Source: Adiantum capillus-veneris (Eukaryota; Streptophyta; Polypodiopsida; Polypodiales; Pteridaceae). Taken from it: a stretch of 64,000 nucleotides of DNA. A program made the translations under genes and the position numbers. Shown in pieces: positions 21,363 through 31,974 of the stretch. Every line of letters begins with the position of its first letter. Position 1 is the first letter of the stretch. The notes under the pieces are model-generated. The model was not told where the DNA came from, did not search any database, and saw only the letters and a program-made list of their open reading frames with translations. The stretch is taken from NCBI GenBank assembly GCA_014529385.2, contig CM043942.1, positions 7,253,001-7,317,000 on the forward strand, written 5' to 3'.

Positions 21363-22383
21363 ATGACTTGGATCCCCTAGAAGTGTCAGTGAGTGCCCAT
21401 GAAGGCTGCTCACCTAGTATTTTTGGGTGTTTTGCAACCCAAGTCTTTTTTTTTTTTGTTGATTTTTTGGTCCTTTTTTTTCTGACCCAGCTATAGAATA
21501 GAACGTATGATAGCTCAAAATGAGCGTCTCGGTCAGAGGGACGTGCCGTGCTTTACAGCCCTCCGTTTGGTCACTTTATGCCCTCAGAATCCTTAAAACG
21601 GTCAATTTCTAGTAGGGAACTAGGCTCAAATTAGAAAGTCTAAGGGTGCAAGTGAGAAGAGAAGGGAGGAGAGTGGAGGGCTTGCCCCACATGCTCTCAT
21701 TCCCTCTTGAGGGGGTAGGGTATATATATAAGAGTGAGTCTAGTATATATCATAGGACTGAGGACTGAGGCTTGGGCTTGGGGGGAATGATCCCGGTCCC
21801 GATCCCGATCCCGATCCCGATCAAAATTTTAGTGTAGCCCCCCAATCACTCACGCTTAAATATTTTCGGATTTTTTACTTTTTTTTTTTTTTTTTTTTTT
21901 GGCGATGACCGTGCACGGTTTAGGTGACCCTTTCTTGGCCACACACACTGTCAACACCTACCTAACCTCTCTGTCAACAGCTCACAGCTCACTACCTTAT
22001 CTACTTACTAACAGTGCTGTGCTAACTGCTTACTGACAGTGAGCTAACTGTCCACCTACTTCCTCTCTCATTACCTTACTGTGCAAAGACTGTGTGCAGG
22101 AAAATCTGAACAAAAAACTGTGTACAGACTGTGTGCAAACAAAAATTGCTAACTGTCTACCTACTTACTCATTCACTGCGAACAAGCTAACGACTACTAA
22201 TTGTACAAAGATTGTGTGCAAACAGAAAACACAAGATTATGCAGAAATCACAGAACTTGCAGACAATACAGAAATTAACAACTTGCAGAAAAATAACTCA
22301 TTCCTCTTCCTCTTCCTCTTCTTTCTTACTACAAACAACTCATAGAAGAAGCACAAAGTGCCTCTTGGGCTTAGTGCAGGGCG
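21363..22383 (-). other. Element C leader, including a GATCCC repeat
   Basis: About 1.0 kb between PBS and gag. The block nearest gag (about 21500-21780) is strongly conserved with H (about 54440-54740), including a TATATATATACCC stretch. Next to it is a short array of GATCCC hexamers (about 21790-21824) and a T-rich run (21868-21900). The part nearer the PBS is variable and rich in TGTGTGCAAAC-like and ACTGT-like units. Confidence 0.7.
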
Positions 22384-22402
22384 ATCCCCCGACAGTGGCG
22401 CC
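22384..22402 (-). promoter_or_regulatory. Primer-binding site of element C (tRNA-Asp-like)
   Basis: Minus-strand TGGCGCCACTGTCGGGGAT, five bases inside the 5' LTR. It differs at three positions from the element H site (TGGCGCCGTTGCCGGGGAT), which matches the 3' end of plant tRNA-Asp(GUC). The differences may be decay or a different primer. Confidence 0.85.
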
Positions 22403-22407
22403 AAAAA

Positions 22408-22992
22408 TGTGCGCTCCTTGCCGCACTGTCAAAGCAAGGGACTTGCCTAACACTGTGTGCGAGCCACAGACGGCTCCAAGCTCACAACTAGCTTAACTAG
22501 TAAGCTCAAAAGAGGGCAATGGTGTGTCATTCACTGCTCTATGCTCCTGCCGTGGAGGATTCCTCGCCGCGAAGAAGAAGGAGATGCCGGTACGTCGCGC
22601 TCAACCACTTCACTGCCGTCGTGGCGCCGCAATGCTCTAACACACACACACACTCTCTGTCTCTCTCAAGTACACACACACACACTAGTACACAAGGAGA
22701 TGGAGCAAGAGCACCTTTCTTGCATTGCACAAATGAGAGAATGAGTGAATTTTAGGTTTAGTTGGCTTTTATATGAGCTCACCCCATTCACACTTGGGCG
22801 CCCATGCTTAGCCAACTAATCCCTTGGATGTTCTAGTTAGAGTGCGCCTCTCATCGGCGATCACTCTTACCCTTTTCCTATTGGACCGACAAGCCCGGTA
22901 CCTAACTCTAGCAAATAAATAATACAATGTCCGCCGTAGGTTACAACGTCCCTCGTAGGTAATAGGGTGTCCGTGAGCCGTGAGGGTTAACA
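22408..22992 (-). repeat. 5' LTR of element C (585 bp)
   Basis: Complete LTR: minus strand TGTTAACCCTCACGGCTC at 22992 to GGAGCGCACA at 22408. The TATAAAAG box is near 22766-22773. CA and CT microsatellites lie in the transcribed part. It has the same ends as the element H LTRs, but the U3 differs by an indel block after GACACCCTAT. Confidence 0.93.
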
Positions 22993-22997
22993 TTTCT

Positions 22998-23040
22998 CTT
23001 TTTGGTTTAGCTTCTTCTTGGCCTTGTCCGCGGCTTGCAT
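22998..23040 (-). pseudogene. Element B 3' ORF start, separated by the element C insertion
   Basis: ATG at 23040 reads M-Q-A-A-D-K-A-K-K-K-L-N-Q-K-E-K and continues at 4844 once C is removed. Element E has the same opening at 40576 (M-Q-A-T-E-K-S-K-K-R). About 150 bases upstream (to about 23190) also match upstream of the E copy, so the leader of this ORF is conserved too. Confidence 0.75.
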
Positions 23041-25251
23041 TGCTCCTGTTCAGTGAATAGAGTGCAAAGCTAGCAGAGTTGTCGGATTTTTCTCTGGAAT
23101 GTCCTTTTAGACTGAAATGCTGATAATCTGGTCCAAATTGCTACACATCAATTTTTGAACAAGCAAAGATGCATAAAATCATGCAAGGAACAAAATTGTA
23201 TGGTCAAAACAAAAATTTGCAACCAAAGTAAATAATCGCAATTATTTACAACCGAGGAAAATTTTCAACTTTTTGCAAACTTGGCTTTATAGGCTTGAAG
23301 TATATGCCAAATACATGCTCTGAGCGAAATATGGGCTCATTTGGATGCACAGGGTGAAAATGGTACCAGATTTTGGCTTTAGGTCTCTGAAACAGTAGAT
23401 GTAAAGGAAATTTGAGATTTTGAACTCCAAATTGATTCAAAATTGGCTAGTGCGCTTATCACAACATGTACTTTGGATGTATGATGCCAAAATATCCAAA
23501 TTCCCTAATTTTGACCAAAAAGTAAATAATCACGATTATTAACTTTTCTTCCAAAATTGACATTTTTTGGCATAAATTGGTTCTAGGCATGGTATAGAAC
23601 TTCGGTATGAGACATGAGGTGATTTGAATCAAGAAACGTTGTTCATAACCGAGATTTTGGCTTGCAAGGACTTCTTTGTATTTTTTGGCAATTTTACAGT
23701 AATGGGTGGTCATTTTGGCTCATACTTGATTTTTGGCATGTAATAGGTGTGTACACATGATGGGTGAGGTGATTTGACAATTTCCAAGCAAAAATCATGC
23801 AAAACTAAATAATCGCGATTATTTACAACAGTGACAAAAACTTTGCAAATCTCACAAATTTTGCCCTAAACATGTTTCATACACCTAATACAAGTCCTAG
23901 ATTGAATTTGGTCAAGTTTGGTCATGCCGGCATCACTTTATGCTCTGTCGACTATGAAATCACCGTTTTTTGTTTTTACTCTGTCTGTTGGGTTGGTCGG
24001 TCAACTTTGAGGCTTTGGACTTGTCCGTAACATAGTCGTGAAGCTACCTATCCAATTCTGGCTCATTTGGAGTCAGTTTGGCCTCGTATGTCGAATTTGA
24101 CGCTTTGTAACCTTCGAGCCTTTTTCTGCTTTTCGAGGGATTTGCTTGATGGATTTCACCAAACCAATCATATACATCGTATATGGACCTCATTAGCAAG
24201 CCATCTGTGGAGTCATGTCGGAATTCTGGCATTTGCCAAAAATCCTAACTTTTCTATTGGAGACCCCCTTGACCCCAGTCGAATGGTCACCTGATGGTAT
24301 AGAAAGGTTCTATTATGTTAGGGCATGCTGTGGTTCAAATCCCGTCCGATTTGGTCAAGTTTGCAAGCCGCTATGGTCAGTTTTAGGTCGTAGGTCTTCG
24401 TGCACTGCTCGGTTTCTAGGGTTTTTTCTAAGGTTTTAGACTAGCTACCGGCCATACAAAATGGATCATTATTGAGTAAACAACTTACCCCTCATGTCTC
24501 GTGTGAGACGACGCTGAAAAAGGTCAACTGTGGGCTCCGAAAATGTCGCGCGAAAGAAGCCGAAAACTCTCTTTGCAAAGGCTCCAAGTGGAAATGAGGT
24601 GGTTTTAGCCTACCCTGGATATCTATACCTGGACTTCTCGAACCAAATTTTCCCAGATTCCCCCGTTAGTACTACTAGGCCGTGAAATCTATGTTAGACT
24701 CAAAAATTTCCCTGATCGGATTCCTGTAGCTCATTCTGCAAGAATTTTGCAAAAGTAGGCTTGGCCGCCTAATTTAGGCTTCCCGCTTCCGTCTTCTGAT
24801 TTTATTGAAAATTTTTGTTCTCGTCCGCCTTGTCCTTCTGATCACCATCTTGTCTTCAATTTTTTCATTTGAGCTTTCTTGCTATTTATTATTAATTTTG
24901 ACCTATGTATTTGAAAAAATCAAAGAAAATAGCAAAATTCTCTAACAATGTAGAGTAAAGATCCAATAATTAAGAAAACACTTGAAAAACATAGCTTTAT
25001 TGTTTTTTGTTGGACTTCTCGATTTTTAATCCTCCTTATCAACAAAAATGATGAAAAATATCCAAAAAGGACTATTTTTTATGATTTTCTGATAGTATAT
25101 ACACTATTTACACTCATCGAGAAGATATTATCAATGGATTTTTCCTTGTTGATGAATTATAAGGGCATTATTAGGTAATTTTGCAAAAAACCACACGTTA
25201 ACATGGAACTTTTTCCTCCCTCTTCAAACATTGCCCTTAATTACTTAGTAC
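23041..25251 (-). other. Element B spacer between polyprotein and 3' ORF, with spaced palindromes
   Basis: No coding sequence recognised. The part next to the 3' ORF (23041-23190) matches element E. From 23228 to 23826, three near-perfect palindromes AAATAATCGCGATTATTT (22-base windows at 23228, 23522 and 23805) lie 294 and 283 bases apart. The same motif recurs in the leader (34908, 35193). The remainder (24000-25200) is AT-rich with nothing clear. A polypurine-like GAAGAGGGAGGAAAA on the minus strand near 25211-25225 follows the end of the polyprotein region. Confidence 0.6.
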
Positions 25252-26400
25252 TTAGTGCCCTTCCACCCCTCCTAGATGGCGTTCTCCGGGACGACTGCGT
25301 GCATGGGTTGAAGAATTGTGTCTATGAATAGCCATGATTGGCTCTACCATGATATGAGGATCAATGAAAGTCAAACCAATATGTTGTGCAAGAGCTGGAT
25401 CTTGAGTGAATAACTCAAGGGTTTTCGATGTCGAGTTTTGCTGCTGATGTCTTTTAAATAGCAAATCCTGTAGCTTTTGTGCTCTCTATTTGATTGTACC
25501 ATCGGGGTGTTTTAGCACGCTGATTGCTTGAGCTGTGGTAGCACGTTAGACTGTTGTCGAGCTTTTTCTCGCCATTGGTAGCTCGGTTGGCTTGGTGCTG
25601 CATGGTGTGTTAGAGTCTGTTGAGACTTAACGTGCCATTGTTTGATTGGTTTCGTGGTGTGTGGAGAAGATAAGTGCTCTTTTTTTCTCCACACCGTTTT
25701 CCTGTTAGGTTCCTTTCTCGTAGATGATCGATTCTGTGTTTGAATCCTTGGAACCATCTTATGTTTCTTTGGTGAAGTTTTAGGCACCCAGACCTGATTT
25801 GGTTTATCCTTAAGTTGTGCTTTTGGTACCCAAATTTGCCTGACTCCTTGCATGCTACTTGTAGCAATTGTTTGTCAAGGAGATGGAGAAGATTTGCTTC
25901 GTGGATTGGTCTTCTGATTGCATCTTTTCCATTCCTCCTTGCTTGGTGCAATTGGAACAATGAGTTGCCCTCCTTTAGGTGATAGCTTTAGCTGATTTGT
26001 ATCCCAATCTGGTTACTGCTTTGTATGTACACATCCAAGGAATGCCAAGAATTATCGTCTCATTCATGTGTTCATCTGGCAAGCATACAACCTGATGCGG
26101 ACATGAACATCCATGTACTACCATGTTCAAGTTGACTACTCCCAATGTTGGAGTCAGATTCTTGTTGCATCCTTTGATTGTCGTTATTCCTGCGACGATC
26201 AATGCTTGACTTGTTGCCTTCTTTTATGTGGAATAACTGACTGCATCCACTCTAGCTCCTGTGTCTACCAAAGCATTGGTGCTATGATTGTTGAGTTGTA
26301 CTTTGATGCGTAGATCCATTCCATCTAACCAGTCTCGTCATCTATTGAAACTGCGTCTTTAGGTAATTTCCATTGTCGATCATCTATTTCCAAAGTGTTG
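25252..26400 (-). pseudogene. Element B polyprotein tail: second retropepsin and W-V-P-K region
   Basis: Downstream of integrase. A-L-V-D-T-G-A-R-V-D-A-V-S (about 26237-26275) is a canonical retropepsin active site. After one stop the fold continues to I-I-L-G-I-P-W-M (about 26040), the matching C-terminal motif, so the full domain is recognisable. Next come Q-I-W-V-P-K and Q-V-W-V-P-K (25780-25850), the same repeated motif as in element C. The last pieces, 25512-25853 and 25252-25464, are basic and Gln-rich, with no known domain. Several stops and shifts. Confidence 0.72.
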
Positions 26401-26566
26401 ATGGGAATCGGTATCTATTGATTCTTGAGAGCAGCTTTACGCTTGAGTACCCGAAGTCTAGCTTCCTCTTGGGCTTCATCAATAACCTGCTATCGCTTCA
26501 TCTTCCTTTGTTTGGGTGCATGCATTCTCTCTAGCAATTCATTGGTTAGTGGCAAATTGTATTTCT

Positions 26567-27419
26567 CTAAACGACATCCACTAGTCCAATTACCATTGGT
26601 TCACCATCTAGGGTGGACAATTTTACTGCTCCACTTGGAGATACATCTTCAATGATAAATGGTCCGTTTCCCTTTTTCTTAAACTTAGGAATGTGTTGCT
26701 TAAGGGAATAGACTAGAATTAAGTTCCCTTTTTTGAAGATTTTGGTGATTAAGTGGGAATCAAAAAACTGTTTTTGTTTCTGCTTTTGTGCATAGATATG
26801 AGCTATAGCAGTTAGCCTTTGCTTGTCTAGCTTTTCCAAATCTTCAAGTCTTTCTGACAATTCATGTCCAGTCCACTCAAGAGTCTGTGCTACCCTTAAT
26901 GTCGGCAATAGAAATTCTATTGGCAGTATGGCATCAAGACCATAAACAAGGTTAAAGGGTGTAGCATTTAGAGCTGTTTGGAACGAAACTTGATAAGCCC
27001 ATAGAACAACATGGAGATTCATTTCCCAGTGTGTCCTCCCTGAACTAACCACTATGTCAGTACCGAGCTAAGATCTTTATTTGTATGCTCAGCTTGTCCG
27101 TTTGCTTGTGGGTGATAGGGAGTTGATTTGTTATGGATAACCATAAACTCATTAAGCAAATACTCTATTACCTCGTTGAGGAAATGAGTTCCCCGTCACT
27201 GACAATCTCTATTGGCAGTCCATATCTCGTGAATACATACTCATATAAGAATGCAGCAGTGATTCTGGCATCATTCTTTTGAGTAGCTTTAGCCTTGGCC
27301 CACTTGGTCAAATAGTCCATAGCTACAATGATATATTGAGCTTGGGTTCTATAAGCAGGTGGCTGTATCGGTCCAACAAAATCGATACTCCATTTTGTGA
27401 AGGCTCTAGCCCCCATCAT
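26567..27419 (-). pseudogene. Element B integrase core and C-terminal domain
   Basis: Pieces 27168-27419 and 26567-27052. F-T-K-W-S-I-D-F-V-G-P opens the core. The first Asp is in V-A-M-D-Y-L-T-K-W. The second Asp is in I-V-S-D-G, where a small deletion has removed the next residues and shifted the frame. The Glu region (G-Q-A-E-H-T-N) is near 27090. The C-terminal part has Y-S-L-K-Q-H and K-K-G-N-G-P-F-I-I-E, the usual beta-barrel. Its relation to element C integrase is clear, and there is no chromodomain. Confidence 0.82.
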
Positions 27420-27806
27420 CTATCTTAAGGGCATGCTGTCTACTTGTGTTGGCATTTTTGCTCGTTGATAGGCATCACACCTCCGAACATATTCTTTGGC
27501 ATCTGCAAAAAGTGTTGGCCACCATATGCCTACCATCAAGATTGCTCTTGCGGTGGTCTCACTAGTAAAGTGACCTCCAGCTAATCCAGCATGTGCTTGT
27601 TCTATAATTGGAATATACTCGTGTTCATTTGCACAAAGATGCAAATGTTGATCTTTACCTCTCCGATACAATTGATTCCGAATAAGGGCATAGTCTCTTG
27701 CTTTAGTTTCAATTGCTCTTTGATGGCGTTTACTCATTTCCTTAGGAAATGTTCGGCTTGATAAGTAAATAACCAGATAATTACTCCACTTAGGAACAGG
27801 TGACAT
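27420..27806 (-). pseudogene. Element B second HHCC integrase zinc domain
   Basis: Open piece of 128 codons with A-H-A-G-L-A-G-G-H-F, then W-W-P-T-L-F-A-D-A, then C-D-A-Y-Q-R-A-K. The last Cys of the HHCC set is Tyr. It follows another HHCC module (27807-28000) of different sequence, so the zinc domain occurs twice in tandem before the catalytic core. This second copy is the one most like element C. Confidence 0.75.
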
Positions 27807-28505
27807 TTAAAACAATGTTACATGAGGAATGGGTGGTTGTTTTTGACATTGAGGGAAATCTTTTACAAGAGATCTAACATCTCTCCTCATAGTCGGCCAA
27901 AATACTCCAAGTCTTAAGATTCGTTGCATAGTTTGGTCTTCCTCAAAGTGAAGTCCTACTATGGTAACATGTGCTTGACTTAGGTATTGATCCTTTTCTT
28001 CAGGGTTAATACATAAAAGCAATATCCCGTCTTGATTTCTCTTATATAGCCTTCCAGCTAGTAATTGATACATAGCTGATTGCTCGATTAAATCAATTGT
28101 GATAGGAAGTGGTATTTGTGAATCCACTTGAGCTATTGTCATCAATGACATAATGTTTTCCGACCATCTAGGTATCATTTCCACGGAGAACAAATAGGCA
28201 TTTGGTAGATCATCGTCTACCCCTTTAAGTGATTCCCCTGAAACAATCCTTGACAAATAATATGCTCGTTGGTGTGTAGTGCCTTTTTTTACAACCAAAG
28301 AGAAATCAAATTTGAGAAGAATGATGAACCATATCACTATCCTCCCTGTGCTGCATGGCTTGTTGACCAAATACAACAAATCTTGGTGGTCCACAAAGAA
28401 CATAAACTTGTTGGCTAATAGGTAATGTCTATACTTTTTAATGACATAGATCATTCCTAGTCCTTCTCTTTCTGTGGTGGTGTAATTATTTTCTGCCATG
28501 TTCAA
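27807..28505 (-). pseudogene. Element B RNase H (C-terminal part) and first HHCC zinc domain
   Basis: Open piece of 232 codons. RNase H motifs T-T-E-R-E-G-L-G-M-I-Y and F-F-V-D-H-Q-D-L-L-Y-L give catalytic E and D; the first D (H-V-D-A-S-N-F-A-I-G) lies in the neighbouring piece. The rest holds L-L-A-G-R-L-Y-K-R, then S-Q-A-H-V-T-I-V-G-L-H-F, then F-W-P-T-M-R-R-D-V and F-P-Q-C-Q-K. This is a first HHCC module whose first Cys is lost. Confidence 0.8.
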
Positions 28506-29584
28506 TTGTCAGCTAGCATAAGAAATAGGAAAGTCAATTTTTCCATCTCCTGGTTGGCTAGTATACAACCAATAGCAAAGTTTGAAGCATCTACATGTAC
28601 ATGGAATACCTTATCCCAATCGGGTGCTTTCAATATTGGAGCAGAGGTGAGATTTTGCTTAAGCTTCATGAAGGATTCTTCACATGCCTTGGTCCATTCA
28701 AAGTGCGTGATCAAGCTATACATGGGTTTTGCAATTATAGTGTACATGTAGATGAACCATCGGTAATATCCACAATGTCCCATGAAGACTTGTACCCCCT
28801 TGATTGTTGTTGGTCTATGCAAATCAGCAATGACATGAGCTTTCTCAATATCGGTAGCTATGCCATTTTTAGACACAATATGTCCAAGAATTTTCCCTTG
28901 TCTTCCCATGAATGTGCACTTTTCAGGATTTATGAAAATCCTATAAAGTCTGCATTTCTCGAATACCTTTTTGAGGTGATCAAAATGATCAGCTCGGATT
29001 GACGAATGTATGCATAGATCATCCATGTATACTTCCAAGAATTTCCGAAGATACGCTTTGAAAGCATGGCTCATCAATCTTTGAAATGTGGCTAGAGCAT
29101 TAGTTAACCCAAACGGCATAACCCGATAGGCAAATATACCCCATTTTGTTGCAAAAGCAGTTTTATGCTAATCTTTTGGGTCAACCAAAAGTTGATTGTA
29201 TCCTAAAAATCCATCTAAGAAGCTGTAAGCTTCTTTTCCTGCCACTCATTCTAAAACATGCTCAGTTATTGGAAGAGGAAAGTTGTCTCTAATGGTAGCT
29301 GCATTCACTTTTTTGAGATTAACACATTTCCCATTCTTCTTAGGCACGATCACAATTGGAGACACCCAATCTATGTGTTCAATTTTGTAAATGAATTCAG
29401 CTTCCTTCAGTTTTTCAATTTCTTCTTTGATCTTTCTGGAAAATGTTTTGTTATAAGTGTATGGTCTCTGTCTACTTGGTTTTGCATCGTCTCTCATGGG
29501 TATAATATGTTGATAGATTTCTGGATCGACACCCTTGGGATCCTTGTAAGACCAAACAAAGATATCCCAGTATTCCTTTAACAA
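28502..29584 (-). pseudogene. Element B reverse transcriptase
   Basis: Pieces 29246-29584 and 28502-29119, with shifts near 29245 and 29170. W-V-S-P-I-V-I-V-P-K-K, V-N-L-K-K-V-N-A-A-T, P-F-G-L-T-N-A-L-A-T-F and the catalytic Y-M-D-D (29018-29029) are all present, so the active site itself is intact. The thumb has F-M-G-H-C-G-Y-Y. It continues into RNase H (H-V-H-V-D-A-S-N). Confidence 0.85.
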
Positions 29585-29618
29585 GCTTAGAAAAAGCTTT
29601 TCTTCTTCTTCTGTTAGG

Positions 29619-30574
29619 TCATTTGCAAATGTAAGCCGGTCTAGGCTCTTCTCCTAGTTCAGCCAAGTCTACCCTTTTAGCGTTTTCAGGTCCTTCGTAA
29701 GACTTGCCTTGTTTCCGTAGTTCCCTAACAGGTTGTGCGATTATGATTTTCTGATCTTGGAGAGTATACTTTTTGTAATGGGATGGAACATGCATTACAT
29801 CCTTACCATCCTCTTCAGTGGTTTCCATTTCGGTTGTGTATATCTCCTTTAGAGATTTTTTCAACTCTTGATATTTCTTTTTCCGCTCAACTCTGGTCAT
29901 GAGTGGTTTTTTATCCTGAGATTTTTTATGAGTATCCTTCCTTGCTTTTCTCGATGTCTAAGACATTTCTGAGTTTCTGTTTGAAGGATACCTGCCCGTT
30001 ATTTTGTCCTTGACACAATCATTAGCATCTATCTGCATCAGAAATTGTGTTCTACTGGAGACTGATGGCATAGGTCATGTTTTCATGATTTTGGTGTTCT
30101 CTTTCTTCTATACCATTTTTATCTTCTTGATTTCTGGTTTGGAAAGTCAAAAAACTTTTCCTCCCCTCTTTTTAAGAGTAACCGAGCTCTCGTATGCTCT
30201 TTTTCTGACCCCGAATCTTTTGAGCTAGCTGAGTGTTCATCTAACTCATCAATTGCATCGTAATAGAGGTCTTGTTGAGCTTTCAAGTCCTTTGTTTCCT
30301 CATCTTTGTTTTCAATGTTAAGGACTGACATCATTTGAATGGGAATTATGTCATAGCCATCTTCATTGCAAAATTGAGTAGGCATAGACGTATTCACACA
30401 TACATCCATTGTCGCTAGAATTTGAGTCCACTCGAATGGTTCAAATAAATGCTCTGGAAAGGGTTCAGGTATGTAGGATTTGTCTGTACAGTCCCTTTCT
30501 AGGATACATTCCTCTCTTCTTAAGCTTCCATTTTTTGAAGCTCCGCACATCCAAATAGGAGTGTCTTTAACCAA
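29619..30574 (-). pseudogene. Element B protease-RT linker
   Basis: Pieces 30119-30574 and 29619-29900: acidic and Lys-rich, without a known domain. The placement equals the long linker of element C (10365-11880), and A-E-L-G-E-E-P-R-P matches A-E-P-G-E-Q-S-K-P there. Frames are broken by several stops. Confidence 0.6.
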
Positions 30575-31446
30575 GATGGGAGTTTAGTTTCAGCCAAAGA
30601 GACTGAATTAAACTCTTGGATGGGTGTTTTCAAGACATCTCTATAGGTGTGATCTTTTAGATTGACTCTTGTTATAGATCCCACCTGCTTCAAGTCCAGA
30701 TAGTCGTTTCCCCAATCTTGGATAAACTGTACCTGTCGCATGAAAGGTCTTCCCAATATGATTTCATAGTTGAGTTGTTTCCCAAAGTCTACTATGGCAA
30801 AAGTGTGTTGATATTCAATTCCACAGGAGTTGACTATCACTTATTCTAGTAACCCTAGTGGTCTCTCAATATGTCCGTCAGCCAACTGTAATTTCATTCG
30901 CGTTTGTCTAATGGCTGGCTATCCCCAGGATTTCCATACTGCTTTAGTGGCTATGGCTATGCCAGCCCCACTATCCAATATTGCCATGGTTTCAATGTCA
31001 TTATATTTCACTGGGAGGGTAGTGTTTCCTTCTTCCCCTTCATAATATTCTCCAACCTTGTTCATAGGAACTGATCGAATCTCTTTGTTTTCCATTTCAT
31101 TTTTCATTTTTCCCAAATTCTTAGAGATTAACCCCGTTATCCCCACCTTCTCTAGGGTTTTTTGTAAATCGTTCCATAAGTATGGCCTGAGTTTCAACAG
31201 TTCTCCCAAATTAAGAGTGCATTGGATAGGTGAAGGTATGATTGAACGAATGTTGTCTACTTCTAGGGTCTGTTTGGCTCTTTTTACTTGAGTGGTCTTG
31301 CAAATGATGGATTCATCTTCATTATCTCCCAAGTAAGAAGGTAATGTCTTTAATGTCAATGGTTTAGATATTCCTGAAGCCTCCAATCCGCAATCCCCGT
31401 ACAAGGATTGTAAATCCATGTTCATGTCAGATGGTAGGTTATCCAA
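30520..31446 (-). pseudogene. Element B first aspartic protease (canonical D-S-G-A)
   Basis: The piece 30919-31446 contains T-M-A-I-L-D-S-G-A-G-I-A-I-A-T (near 30960-31000). After a stop at 30919 the rest (30520-30840) has Y-E-I-I-L-G-R-P-F-M. Both landmark motifs of a retropepsin are present. The same domain in elements C and H has D-G-G in place of D-S-G. Confidence 0.8.
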
Positions 31447-31527
31447 CCAGACTTCCTCTATAGGAGCTGACTTTAAAGTTAGGATCCCATCATTAATCTC
31501 TCTTACCTTTTCCCATAAGTGTCTTGG

Positions 31528-31839
31528 CTAGTCTTCCTCTACACATGGAATTCCGTATAAGGCATCTTCGTTGTCCGGTACTATGAGCTCTGGTTCATTT
31601 GTTTCAAGGTGAGATTCTGCCACCACATCGGATTTTGCTTTCGTTTCTTCTACCGCAAGCTCTTCCGGTTTTGCAATACTTTTAAGCTTGGGTTTTTGTT
31701 TATCCACCATTTCTTGCGTGATTCTTACCAAGTTTTGATAAGCTTCTAGCTTCGCTGCTTCCATATATGGAGACGGATAGTTTTTCCATTTGTTTTCCAT
31801 GTTTTGGCCTGCTTTAAGTCCTGCTTGGTAGGCTTTCAA
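31528..31839 (-). pseudogene. Element B Gag-protease connecting segment
   Basis: Open piece of 103 codons, Lys/Glu-rich and probably helical, between the nucleocapsid and the protease. No domain recognised. It is included because it is in the polyprotein path, but it could be only a remnant. Confidence 0.45.
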
Positions 31840-31974
31840 GGCAGCATTAATAGGCTAAAAAATTTTATCGACTAGAATGGATCCTCCAGATTTCACGGTT
31901 ATTTCCTTGAGTTCACTACCAGTTTCTTTCAACTTGTCCTGGGCTAGCATTTTTTCTTTCTCTTTGTTTTCAAC

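Larger units (their letters stand above)
4845..22992 (-). mobile_element. Element C: Ty3/gypsy retrotransposon (tRNA-Asp-primed type), split by element D
   Basis: The LTR runs TGTTAACCCTCACGG...GGAGCGCACA on the minus strand. The element is flanked by the perfect duplication TTTCT (4840-4844 and 22993-22997) and sits inside B's 3' ORF. Total length is 18,148 bp; without element D and a 1.6-kb internal duplication it would be about 12.8 kb. Minus-strand order: 5' LTR, PBS, leader, gag, protease, RT, RNase H, integrase, second protease, W-V-P-K region, 3' ORF, truncated 3' LTR. Element H is a closely related copy. The LTRs differ by about 4 percent by hand count, so C is older than D and H. It cannot be autonomous now: there are nonsense mutations, a mutated RT active site and a truncated 3' LTR. 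Confidence 0.92.

Noticed and set aside
23228-23826. CRISPR-like array
   Set aside because: The motif is palindromic with about 260-bp intervals that are themselves related, and the context is plant retroelement DNA.
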